Assembly (NCBI GenBank): GCA_022376925.1
Contig: JAIOJX010000006.1
Location: forward strand, 61,527,394 to 61,591,393
Direction: 5' to 3'
Length of the DNA stretch: 64,000 nucleotides
From: Tragulus kanchil
Lineage: Eukaryota > Chordata > Mammalia > Artiodactyla > Tragulidae
How positions within the stretch are numbered: the first letter of the stretch is position 1; every line of letters begins with the position of its first letter. The translations under genes were made by a program, and so were the position numbers. The notes under the pieces were generated by a model that searched no databases, had not been told where the DNA came from, and was given only the letters and a program-made list of their open reading frames with translations. Of this stretch, positions 37,191 through 47,434 are shown one piece after another.

Positions 37191-39333
37191 TTGACAAAAA
37201 AAATATAGTCATACTTGAAAGTAGTTATTTTATTTGGTGGGAATATTTAGGATGGGCAGTATGTCAGTAGCTTTGAGAAAACTGTTCCAAGCAAGAGGTA
37301 AAGCGAGGCTGTATACAAGTTTGCAACAAAGGTAGCAGGCCTTCTGAACATCAAAGATCAGGTAATAAATTAAGGAAGTTAGTATTTTCTGTATGGGAAG
37401 TTGCAAGCCTCTGGGCTCACTGGATTCATTCCTTTCATATATGGACCTCAGCTATCTGGGACCATTCCTGTTTTCCTCTTATATTCCCCCATCTGCTCAG
37501 AAATCACCGCTGGTGTTGGCAACCTCCTCTGGATCACAGTTTGGGAAGTCAGAAATCTGGGATGGTAGTGACATTTTCTGTTTATTGATGCGACAGAAGA
37601 TATTTTCATTTCAGAGTATTCAAAAAGTAGTGTGAGATGCCTACAGCCATATTCTGCGAATCTTAGGGTAAGAATAAAAGGAGATGAGCTCAAGAATCAG
37701 AAACACTCCTCAGCAAAATACTCGTTTTCAGTCCAGAAAGCCACAGAGTCCTTAGTGAAATTATTACTCAGGACCAAGTAAGCAATTAAAACTGTAAAAG
37801 AGTGACAGGTAAGTGCATCAATTGCTAGGAGAAAATCAGTTCTAGCTCTATGTTGCAAACTATTTCTTTGACTTGCTTCAGTCGCTATTGTTATTATAAT
37901 CATAGTTAATGACTTGCCTGGAGGACCCTGCCTTTGTGTCTGATTGTGAAGTAAAATACCTATGTTCAAGAATCCTGTCCACTTGTAGATGGCAGGAAGA
38001 GAGAAGTTAACACTTCCCTGCTTGAGGCTGGCCATTCTGCGCGGTGTTTGCAAGATTAATGGCCTTGTTGCTTGCTCCCTCACCTGCCCCAATCTCTGAT
38101 CTATACAAGACCCTGGCATCTAAAACCCCAACATAAGGGCTATTTCTGCTATTTCTGACGTGCTAGCCTACCATTTTCTCAGCCTTATGATCTTGAAGCT
38201 TTCTCACACATAGCTGTTTTGTTTTAGTAAAAGATCATTATTTCTCTTTAAAGTAGCTATTAATAGCAAGTTGGAGAGTAGGTTTTCTAATAACTTCATT
38301 TAACTAAAGAAATTTTGCTTTCAATTAGCTATAAAATATGTTGACAAAAAAAATATAGTCATACTTGAAAGTAGTTATTTTATTTGGTGGGAATATTTAG
38401 GATGGGCAGTATGTCAGTAGCTTTGAGAAAACTGTTCCAAGCAAGAGGTAAAGCGAGGCTGTATACAAGTTTGCAACAAAGGTAGCAGGCCTTCTGAACA
38501 TCAAAGATCAGGTAATAAATTAAGGAAGTTAGTATTTTCTGTATGGGAAGTTGCAAGCCTCTGGGCTCACTGGATTCATTCCTTTCATATATGGACCTCA
38601 GCTATCTGGGACCATTCCTGTTTTCCTCTTATATTCCCCCATCTGCTCAGAAATCACCGCTGGTGTTGGCAACCTCCTCTGGATCACAGTTTGGGAAGTC
38701 AGAAATCTGGGATGGTAGTGACATTTTCTGTTTATTGATGCGACAGAAGATATTTTCATTTCAGAGTATTCAAAAAGTAGTGTGAGATGCCTACAGCCAT
38801 ATTCTGCGAATCTTAGGGTAAGAATAAAAGGAGATGAGCTCAAGAATCAGAAACACTCCTCAGCAAAATACTCGTTTTCAGTCCAGAAAGCCACAGAGTC
38901 CTTAGTGAAATTATTACTCAGGACCAAGTAAGCAATTAAAACTGTAAAAGAGTGACAGGTAAGTGCATCAATTGCTAGGAGAAAATCAGTTCTAGCTCTA
39001 TGTTGCAAACTATTTCTTTGACTTGCTTCAGTCGCTATTGTTATTATAATCATAGTTAATGACTTGCCTGGAGGACCCTGCCTTTGTGTCTGATTGTGAA
39101 GTAAAATACCTATGTTCAAGAATCCTGTCCACTTGTAGATGGCAGGAAGAGAGAAGTTAACACTTCCCCTGCTTGAGGCTTGCCATTCTGAGAGATGTTT
39201 GCAAGATTAATGGCCTTTTTGCTTGCTTCCTCACCTGCCCCAATCTCTGATCTATAAAAGAACCTGGCATCTAAAACCCCAATATAATGGCTATTTCTGC
39301 TATTTCTGACGTGCTAGCCTACCATTTTCTCAG
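37012..39333. repeat. Tandem duplication D9, period 1150 bp, overlapping D8
   Basis: First copy about 37012-38181, second copy about 38180-39333. The start of copy 2 has two deletions (about 18 bases in total), and the last 150 bases of copy 1 differ at about ten positions from copy 2. Sequence at 37053-37190 therefore occurs three times (also about 35945 and 38203). Confidence 0.93.
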
Positions 39334-39430
39334 TCAGCCGCTTTCTGAATAAAGTCGTTTTCCTTGCCTCAACACCTCTTCTCTTAGATTCAGTGGCCTG
39401 TCGTGGGGTGAACAGAGCGAGCTAGGAACA
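38781..39430 (+). mobile_element. LTR resembling bovine BTLTR1 type
   Basis: Plus-strand LTR starting TGTGAGATGCCTACAGCC and ending near CAGAGCGAGCTAGGAACA, with AATAAAG at about 39347 followed by a CTTGCCTCAACACCTC tail. A first, incomplete copy (37631-38181) exists because of D9. The last 74 bases recur at 41195-41268 and 42288-42361. The name is from memory of the bovine family and needs a library search. Confidence 0.65.
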
Positions 39431-39501
39431 TTGTCAGTTGAGTCATGTTTGCGATGCAATCCCAAACACCAAGGAACTTAAAGGATTTGAAGGGTTATTT
39501 C

Positions 39502-39911
39502 CATCAACTAAAAAAATATGAACAACTTGAGAGTTGAGGGTTAAGTGTTACTGGGGTCACAATTAGGACTGCAGCCCTGAGGCAGCAACTCAGATGGCTC
39601 TGAGAGACTGCTCCAAACAGGCAGCAGGAGGAAAATCAATGTATAACGTTTTGATGAAGGGGGATTTCAATACCATTAAGCACTCATTTTACAAAGACAG
39701 TTTATGGTTATCCACGAGGATCTGATTCACCACAAAGGGATTTAGTGCTTTTAGCACAGAGTACCTCACTCCACCCTGAATGCCCTTAAGGGGTGTTGAG
39801 AGTCACCAGTTGTCACAGCACAGGGTTTGGTCTTCACAGTGGTGGATTGCAAATATCCTTGTCCTTTAGTCATTACCAATGTTATTGGTAACTGCCAATT
39901 TGTAGTTGACA
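39502..39911 (-). mobile_element. LTR, minus strand, diverged relative
   Basis: Minus-strand relative of 34889-35376. Its 5' end on the minus strand reads TGTCAACTACAAATTGGCA, and the body shares the GGTTGAGTTCAGGG-like and TCATCAAAACG segments with many substitutions. The left end is eroded. Confidence 0.68.
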
Positions 39912-40402
39912 CTTGCAACAGAGTGTTGATTCTGAAGCTGAAGATTAATGTCGAAAAGAGAGCAGTAGAGATACCTTCAGGGATAAAGAGGCATTGAAAA
40001 TCTAGAATGGCAGTTCAAAGGAAATTCCCTAAGGATAAAAGGAATCTGTTATTTGGACCAATCTCTACTCCAAAAATAAAATACTAGATCAGAAATTATC
40101 CACAGGTCAAGGGAAGGCTTTCAATATAATTTTTCCAGTGTTTAATATAATTTGACATGTACTTTACTGAGGTATAATATTTATATAACAAATTACATCT
40201 ATTTTATGTGAGCACTGAAAGAATGGAAAATCAGATAACCTGGTTTCAACAGACTAGGTTGCTCCACCCAAAGGCAGGCAAACATCCTCCCTGAGGCCCC
40301 CTCCCGCTGAGCGGCACTCCCCGATACGAGGCCTCCGCCCACCAAATTCCAACGCTCGGCGGCACTCCCTTGAATTTCTACTGAGCCGAATGAAAGAAAT
40401 CT

Positions 40403-42597
40403 CACAGGTCGCTATTCATCAGATGCTCCTTCAGCCCTATTCCCGACTGCCCACCAGCCCACCACCCTCAGACCAGCCTTAGACTCCCCATGCCCAAACA
40501 AAGACTCAGCAGGAAGTAGCCAGACAAAGTTCAGCGCCCTATATCACCAAAAAGGCTAGAATGTTAGGTTGGTAGGCTATTAAAGCGTTAACACAGCAAC
40601 CGGAGATTCCCCAGCACTAAATAGTCATAAGAAAAGGCCAGTTGCTAGGGTCAACACCACGACCAGAGACTCCCCGGCACTAAATCAGGGGGTCAGTTGC
40701 TTGCCTGCTGGCGCCTGAGAGTATCCTTAGACCTGCGATAAGGAGATAGCCTTGGCCATAAAGATTCCTCTGGAAAGTGTCAAGGACTTCACACCCCCAG
40801 CTCGCGGACACCTCAAGAATAGTGGGCTCATCACAGGACTTCCTGCCAAACATATAGCCAATCGTGTAATGCCTGATGTGCCCACCAAACATATAGCCAA
40901 TCGTATGTTGCCTAATGTACTTGCGTTAATTTGAAATTTTGCCCTGTAAAAACCCCGAAATCCTTGGCGAGGGTGTGCAGCTTGTTTGACCAGGCTGACA
41001 CCCGAGTGCGCACTTGCTCAATAAAATACTACTCTTGCTTTTGCAGCTCTTGGTCTGGTCTTTGAGTCTCGGGGACCCCCTGGAAATCTCTGCTCCCTCC
41101 CATCGGGGGAAGGGAGTTTATCAAGCACATGTATAATTTTGATGGATTTATTGTACAGTCTTGTGATCACCGTCATAGTCCCAACATAGAACATTTCCTT
41201 GCCTCAACACCTCCTCTCTTAGACTCAGTGGCCTGTCGTGGGGTGAACAGAGCGAGCTAGGAACATCACTCCAAACCTTTCTTTGAGCCTTTCTTCAGAT
41301 AATAGTTTTCTAGTCTCAACCTCAAGCAACCACCACTTTACTTTTCAATCACTAGAGATTAGATTGTTCTCAGTTTCAAAGATTGTTTTTTTCCAAATTG
41401 CTGGTTGGTTTTTCAGTTGCTAAGAATCGCAAAGACACGACGGACCTCAAGCTGTTAGGGAAGGAGTTTATTTGGGAAGAGTTCCTGGGAGAGATCCACA
41501 GGTCGCTATTCATCAGATGCTCCTTCAGCCCTATTCCCGACTGCCCACCAGCCCACCACCCTCAGACCAGCCTTAGACTCCCCATGCCCAAACAAAGACT
41601 CAGCAGGAAGTAGCCAGACAAAGTTCAGCGCCCTATATCACCAAAAGGCTAGAATGTTAGGTTGGTAGGCTATTAAAGCGTTAACACAGCAACCGGAGAT
41701 TCCCCAGCACTAAATAGTCATAAGAAAAGGCCAGTTGCTAGGGTCAACACCACGACCAGAGACTCCCCGGCACTAAATCAGGGGGTCAGTTGCTTGCCTG
41801 CTGGCGCCTGAGAGTATCCTTAGACCTGCGATAAGGAGATAGCCTTGGCCATAAAGATTCCTCTGGAAAGTGTCAAGGACTTCACACCCCCAGCTCGCGG
41901 ACACCTCAAGAATAGTGGGCTCATCACAGGACTTCCTGCCAAACATATAGCCAATCGTGTAATGCCTGATGTGCCCACCAAACATATAGCCAATCGTATG
42001 TTGCCTAATGTACTTGCGTTAATTTGAAATTTTGCCCTGTAAAAACCCCGAAATCCTTGGCGAGGGTGTGCAGCTTGTTTGACCAGGCTGACACCCGAGT
42101 GCGCACTTGCTCAATAAAATACTACTCTTGCTTTTGCAGCTCTTGGTCTGGTCTTTGAGTCTCGGGGACCCCCTGGAAATCTCTGCTCCCTCCCATCGGG
42201 GGAAGGGAGTTTATCAAGCACATGTATAATTTTGATGGATTTATTGTACAGTCTTGTGATCACCGTCATAGTCCCAACATAGAACATTTCCTTGCCTCAA
42301 CACCTCCTCTCTTAGACTCAGTGGCCTGTCGTGGGGTGAACAGAGCGAGCTAGGAACATCACTCCAAACCTTTCTTTGAGCCTTTCTTCAGATAATAGTT
42401 TTCTAGTCTCAACCTCAAGCAACCACCACTTTACTTTTCAATCACTAGAGATTAGATTGTTCTCAGTTTCAAAGATTGTTTTTTTCCAAATTGCTGGTTG
42501 GTTTTTCAGTTGCTAAGAATCGCAAAGACACGACGGACCTCAAGCTGTTAGGGAAGGAGTTTATTTGGGAAGAGTTCCTGGGAGAGATCCACAGGTC
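40403..42597. repeat. Tandem duplication D10, period 1093 bp
   Basis: First copy 40403-41502, second copy 41497-42597, fused at the microhomology CACAGGTC with no filler. One A is missing in copy 2 near 41645. The segment holds an LTR, a fragment of the BTLTR1-like end and the start of a minus-strand LTR. Confidence 0.94.
40562..41100 (+). mobile_element. LTR with TGTTAGGTTGG start (first copy)
   Basis: Plus-strand LTR. An AATAAA signal lies at 41020-41025, followed by a R/U5-like stretch containing CTTTGAGTCTCGGGGACC, reminiscent of class I LTRs. There are two near repeats of CCAAACATATAGCCAATCGT at 40846 and 40886. The right border is uncertain. Repeated at 41655-42193 by D10. A minus-strand relative lies at about 42500-43280. 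Confidence 0.65.
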
Positions 42598-43280
42598 CCA
42601 GAGATGGGATGAGGAGGTTTTATTGGGGAGGAAAAGGAGAAAAAAAAAGGGAGAGGGGGATTCTTCAGAGCAGGCGCAGAAACAAAGTCTTTGTTTGAGT
42701 TTAAGCGGGAAATTCAGTGATGAGTCTGCTGTCTTTGAGGTGTCTGTGGGCATGGGGGTGTGAAGCTTTTGTCACATTCCAGGCGTGGTGAAGAATCTTT
42801 ATGGCCAGGGCTATCTGCATATCACAGGTCTTAAGGGCCTAGGCGCCAGCAGACTAGCAACTGGCCCTTTGATGACTCTTTATTTTTTTATTTTTTTTTT
42901 AAAGATTTAATTATTTATTTACTTTGGGCGGGGGTTGGGTTGGGGAGGGAGGGGAGTGGGCGGGCCACTTCTATTGGCTTTCATTTCTCTATTTTCATTC
43001 GTCTTAGTTCTTTGGCTCCTGTGGGCCTCCCATCGCGGTGGCCACTGTTGTCGCAGAGCACCGGCTCTGGGCGCATGCACTCCAGAGCTCGGGCTCGGTG
43101 ATTGGACACATTGGTCCAGCCGCTCCGCGGCACGTGGGATCTTCCCAGGCCAGGGATCGAACCGGCGCCCCTTGCACTGCAAGGCGGTGTCTTTACCCAC
43201 TGGACCACCAGGGGAAGCCCTGATGACTCTTTAGAGCCCGGACTGTGGTATTAACCCTTTAATAGCCCACCAATCTAACA
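42500..43280 (-). mobile_element. LTR, minus strand, interrupted by a SINE
   Basis: Minus-strand relative of 40562-41100: it begins TGTTAGATTGGTGGGC at 43280, shares the CCAGTTGCTAG..CTGGCGCCT and TGGCCATAAAGATTC blocks, and has AATAAA on the minus strand at 42560-42565. A CHR-like SINE (42883-43220) splits it. A second copy is at about 43590-44374 because of D11. Confidence 0.68.
42883..43220 (-). mobile_element. tRNA-derived SINE, CHR-like, inside LTR (first copy)
   Basis: Perfect 13-bp target duplication TGATGACTCTTTA at 42870-42882 and 43221-43233. The minus-strand tRNA head is at the right, with GGTTCGATCCC near 43155. Copied to 43987-44314 by D11. Confidence 0.92.
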
Positions 43281-43986
43281 TCTCTTAGCATATTTGGAAA
43301 GTTCACTTATGCTAGTGGAAGTATCAGTAGTTCATTCTCTCTTATGAAGAATACTCCTCTAGGTGAACAAACCAAAATATGCTCATCCATTCTTTGCTGT
43401 TCAGTTGCTAAGTAATGTCCAACTCTTTGAAACTCCATTGAGTGCAGAAAACCAGGCTTCTCTGTCCTTCAATATATCCCAGAATTTTCTCAGACTAATG
43501 TACGTTGAGTTGATGATACCATCCAACCATCTCAACCTCAGATTAGATTGTTCTCAGTTTCAAAGATTGTTTTTTTCCAAATTGCTGGTTGGTTTTTCAG
43601 TTGCTAAGAATCGCAAAGACACGACGGACCTCAAGCTGTTAGGGAAGGAGTTTATTTGGGAAGAGTTCCTGGGAGAGATCCACAGGTCCCAGAGATGGGA
43701 TGAGGAGGTTTTATTGGGGAGGAAAAGGAGAGAAAAAAAGGGAGAGGGGGATTCTTCAGAGCAGGCGCAGAAACAAAGTCTTTGTTTGAGTTTAAGCGGG
43801 AAATTCAGTGATGAGTCTGCTGTCTTTGAGGTGTCTGTGGGCATGGGGGTGTGAAGCTTTTGTCACATTCCAGGCGTGGTGAAGAATCTTTATGGCCAGG
43901 GCTATCTGCATATCACAGGTCTTAAGGGGCTCCTAGGCGCCAGCAGACTAGCAACTGGCCCTTTGATGACTCTTTATTTTTTTATT

Positions 43987-44314
43987 TTTTTTTTAAAGAT
44001 TTAATTATTTATTTACTTTGGGCGGGGGTTGGGTTGGGGAGGGAGGGGAGTGGGCGGGCCACTTCTATTGGCTTTCATTTCTCTATTTTCATTCGTCTTA
44101 GTTCTTTGGCTCCTGTGGGCCTCCCATCGCGGTGGCCACTGTTGTCGCAGAGCACCGGCTCTGGGCGCATGCACTCCAGAGCTCGGGCTCGGTGATTGGA
44201 CACATTGGTCCAGCCGCTCCGCGGCACGTGGGATCTTCCCAGGCCAGGGATCGAACCGGCGCCCCTTGCACTGCAAGGCGGTGTCTTTACCCACTGGACC
44301 ACCAGGGGAAGCCC
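43987..44314 (-). mobile_element. tRNA-derived SINE (second copy created by D11)
   Basis: Same element as 42883-43220 with the same flanks (43974-43986 and 44315-44327). Identical target duplications show that this is a duplicate of one insertion, not a second insertion. Confidence 0.92.
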
Positions 44315-44481
44315 TGATGACTCTTTAGAGCCCGGACTGTGGTATTAACCCTTTAATAGCCCACCAATCTAACATCTCTTAGCATATTTGGAAAGTTCAC
44401 TTATGCTAGTGGAAGTATCAGTAGTTCATTCTCTCTTATGAAGAATACTCCTCTAGGTGAACAAACCAAAATATGCTCATC

Positions 44482-44735
44482 CATTCTTTGCTGTTCAGTT
44501 GCTAAGTAATGTCCAACTCTTTGAAACTCCATTGAGTGCAGAAAACCAGGCTTCTCTGTCCTTCAATATATCCCAGAATTTTCTCAGACTAATGTACGTT
44601 GAGTTGATGATACCATCCAACCATCTCAACCTCTGTTTCCCCCTTCTTCTCTTACTATCAATATTTCCAAGCATCAATGTGTTCTCCAATAACTCAGTTC
44701 TTCACATCAGGTGGCTAAGAATTTGAGTTTCAGGT
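44482..44735 (-). mobile_element. BovB 3' end fragment, minus strand
   Basis: The minus-strand frame 44495-44689 matches the BovB C-terminal tail, including an Arg-Arg-Arg-Gly-Lys-Gln-Arg stretch, Trp-Leu-Asp-Gly-Ile and Asp-Arg-Glu-Ala-Trp. The left part is also present at about 43388-43539 in the first D11 copy. Confidence 0.82.
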
Positions 44736-44829
44736 TCAGCATCCACTATCCCAATAAGGAAAATTAGGATTATTCTTAATTTGAGGTAATTAAGACTAAT
44801 ATTGTCAAAAACACTTACATACAAATCTG

Positions 44830-45340
44830 TGTATGAATATGTTTTATTTTACTTGTGGAAATACCAAGGAGTAGAATTTCTGGTTTATGTTTTATTTGTA
44901 TATTCAACTTGAGAAGCAACTCACCAAGCTGTTATGCCATTTTATATTTTTCAACAGTGTATAAGTGTTCTAGTTGCTAGGTAAGCTTGACAAAATTAAA
45001 CTTACAATGTTAATTTTAAGTATTCTAGTGGGTGTATAGTAGTATCTCATTGTTATAATGCTATATGACTAATGATATTGGGCATCTTTTCATGTCTATA
45101 TTGTCCTCTCCATATCTTCCTTTTAATGTGTCAGTCAAAATACTTTGTACATTGTAAAAATTGGGTTGTTGGCCCTATTATTTAGTTGCAACATTTGTTT
45201 GTTTGTTTGTTTGTTTTTTTAATAATGAGGCTACCAGCCCTTTGTCAAATATACATATTGTGATTTTTTTCCTCCAAGCCTGGAGTTTCTTATTTTTCCT
45301 AACAATGCCTTTTAAAGAGTAGAAAAATTTAATCTTAAGA
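44830..45340 (-). mobile_element. Old L1 3' fragment, minus strand
   Basis: Text characteristic of antisense ancient L1 ORF2/3' end: CCAAGGAGTAGAATTTCTGG near 44867, ACTCACCAAGCTGTTATG near 44920, and CTAGTGGGTGTATAGTAG near 45026. There is a (TTTG)n run at about 45197-45220. Highly diverged. Confidence 0.7.
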
Positions 45341-46330
45341 ATATTTAATCAATACATTACTTTATTTATAGTTAGTGCAATCAAACTATTATGCAAGAAC
45401 TACTTGCTAAGTATGCCAAAAAAAAAAAAAAAAAAACTGAAGCAAAGTGTTTTTTCTAATTTTATTCCTTCTTGTCATCAATAATTATAATTATTAGAGA
45501 TTTTGGAGATAAGACACCTATATATTATAATTTGTCCACCACAGGCCTGGTGTTAAGTTTGCTATCCTACAACAATTATCAGTGATTCCTTTTTTACTCT
45601 TAAAACTAGCCTGGTTATGATGGCAAAAGATTGATAATCTTCCCTTGTATTTCTGCTTTTCATATGTCTTATGATAATGATACCAAATAGCCCCTTGGAA
45701 AAATGTGCTGAATACCATCTAAAACTCTGAACACAGATTTTTGTCAAGCAAGTATTCCCCTAACTTGTCAAATAAGAACACATCATGTCAAGAGCATCTT
45801 ATGTATGATTTTCAAGGGTGTTCCTATAGAGGTATACTGGAATATTCTGCAATATTTTTCAGAGATGGACCTTTCTTTGTGCCATTTCAAAGTCAGCTCA
45901 GCTGAGTTTGGATTTGCCAGGATAAGAGAAGATTTAAAAAGGCAATTCACAGTAGACTGAATAATGGTCCAAGAGATAGTCATATCTGAAAAGAGTTACT
46001 ATGAATGATACTTGTGCAGCAAAAGAGACCTTGTAGATGTGATTAAGTTAAGGATCTTAAGATGATATTATGAAGGCTTATTTGTGCTGATCCTAAATGT
46101 AGTCACAAGTACCTTTATAAAAGGAAAGAGGACAGAGACTTGACTTAAGAAAGGAAGTAAAAGAAAGAAAATAGTAGCGAACGATTGGAGTGATACAAAG
46201 AATGTCACAAGTCAAGGAATTCAGTTGACTCTCATAAAGTAAAAAAGGCAAGGAAATACACTGAACTCGCTGATCTATTTAAGAGTCTCCAGAAGGAGAC
46301 ACCATGCACATTGAAATTGAATGTTTCTTG
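45341..46330. other. Mostly unassigned; old interspersed repeat near 46010-46320
   Basis: An A-run lies at 45420-45437. The stretch 46010-46320 (TGTGATTAAGTTAAGGATCT, then AAATGTAGTCACAAGTACCT) has the look of an ancient mammal-wide interspersed repeat, but I cannot name it safely. No gene recognised. Confidence 0.45.
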
Positions 46331-46334
46331 TTTT

Positions 46335-46456
46335 TATTTTAAACTTATTTGTTTTTTAACTGAAGGATAACTGCTTTACAGAATTGTATTGCTTTCTGCC
46401 AAACATCAACATGAATAAGCCATAGGCATACATATGTCCCCTTCCTCTTGAACCTC
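46335..46456 (-). mobile_element. Ruminant L1 3'-end-like fragment
   Basis: Minus-strand text AACTGAAGGATAACTGCTTT, CAACATGAATAAGCC and ACATATGTCCCCTTCC is typical of ruminant L1 3' UTR sequence. Short and truncated. Confidence 0.6.
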
Positions 46457-46699
46457 TGTCATGGGCAAGTGAAGGCATGGGACCCTAATAATAAGGAGAA
46501 CAGTTCTAATGGGGAAAGTGATGAGGAAGAAAAGTTAGGTTATTTGCAGGGAGTGCTACTGTGTGGGGAAGAAGATCCCTCTACTCTAACTTGGTGGGTA
46601 TGTCAAATGCTGCTACAAGGGTGGTCATTAATATGAGGGGATGGTTTCATATTCACTTCTCACAAGAAAGATCAAGAAAAGTTACCCGAACCGAGCAGA

Positions 46700-47434
46700 A
46701 AAATGTCTCTTTACACTAGCGATAAGTGCTGTCTGAAGCCCCGCCTCTCTGAGACCTCCTCCGAGCATGACTAAGTCACTGATACTTTTACTGATAAAAG
46801 TCTGGACTTGAAATAGCCCCACTTATAAAATTAACAGCCTACAGACTTAAACTATCTCCTTTGACAAATATAGATAGAGATGTTTACCTAGACGAAAGCT
46901 TTTCCATGTGTGCCCTCTTTACAACTTGTAGTTCCCCTTGTAAATTAAAAATTGTAAGAATGCTCTCTCTACAAACAAATATTTTCCCTTGAGAACAAAG
47001 CTGTTTGCCTAGGCATTAGTAAAGGAGCAATAAGCTCCAATAATAACCTCTTTTGCATCTCTAGAGAAGCAAAAAGCTCTTGTAATAACCACTTTTATGA
47101 TTTATAGTTAACCTGAAACTTTTACTTAGAAAAATATAAAAATGTAAGGTAAGATTGTGCGGGAGGCTCGCTCACAGAGATCGACTGTGCCCGATGTGAG
47201 ACTGAGACTCTCCAACTCTGGGGTAAGAACATCTGTTTACATTTGATTGAGTTCTGATAATTCCTGTTTACTTGTGCTTGCTTTTATTTGAATCCTGATA
47301 AATAAAATCTTGATTCTGATTATTTTATGTTTTATAATTAATAAAACTATTCTTAGTTTGACAATACTTGAGACCATGACACTCTATTGTCCAAGTCGGA
47401 GGCTCTCAACTCTGAGGGGACTTATGCTGTGACT
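46700..47434 (+). mobile_element. LTR-like tract, unclassified
   Basis: Features suggesting an LTR: AATAAA signals near 47301 and 47339, and a GGGAGGCTCGCTCACAGAG block near 47161 after a TATAAAAATG-like box at about 47134. No clear TG/CA borders or target duplications, so this is tentative. Confidence 0.4.

Larger units (their letters stand above)
42450..44633. repeat. Tandem duplication D11, period 1091-1094 bp, overlapping D10
   Basis: First copy 42450-43539, second copy 43541-44633. A 3-base difference near 42838/43930 changes the period. Its first 150 bases are also the end of both D10 copies, so that stretch occurs three times (about 41356, 42449 and 43540). Confidence 0.94.

Noticed and set aside
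34889..39911. LTRs at 34889-35376 and 39502-39911 as a provirus pair
   Set aside because: Same orientation, but they are strongly diverged from each other and the interior shows another LTR family and no gag-pol-env.
40403..44633. Satellite or higher-order repeat array
   Set aside because: Units are different segments with overlapping edges, each present only twice or three times; the SINE flanks show single insertion events.
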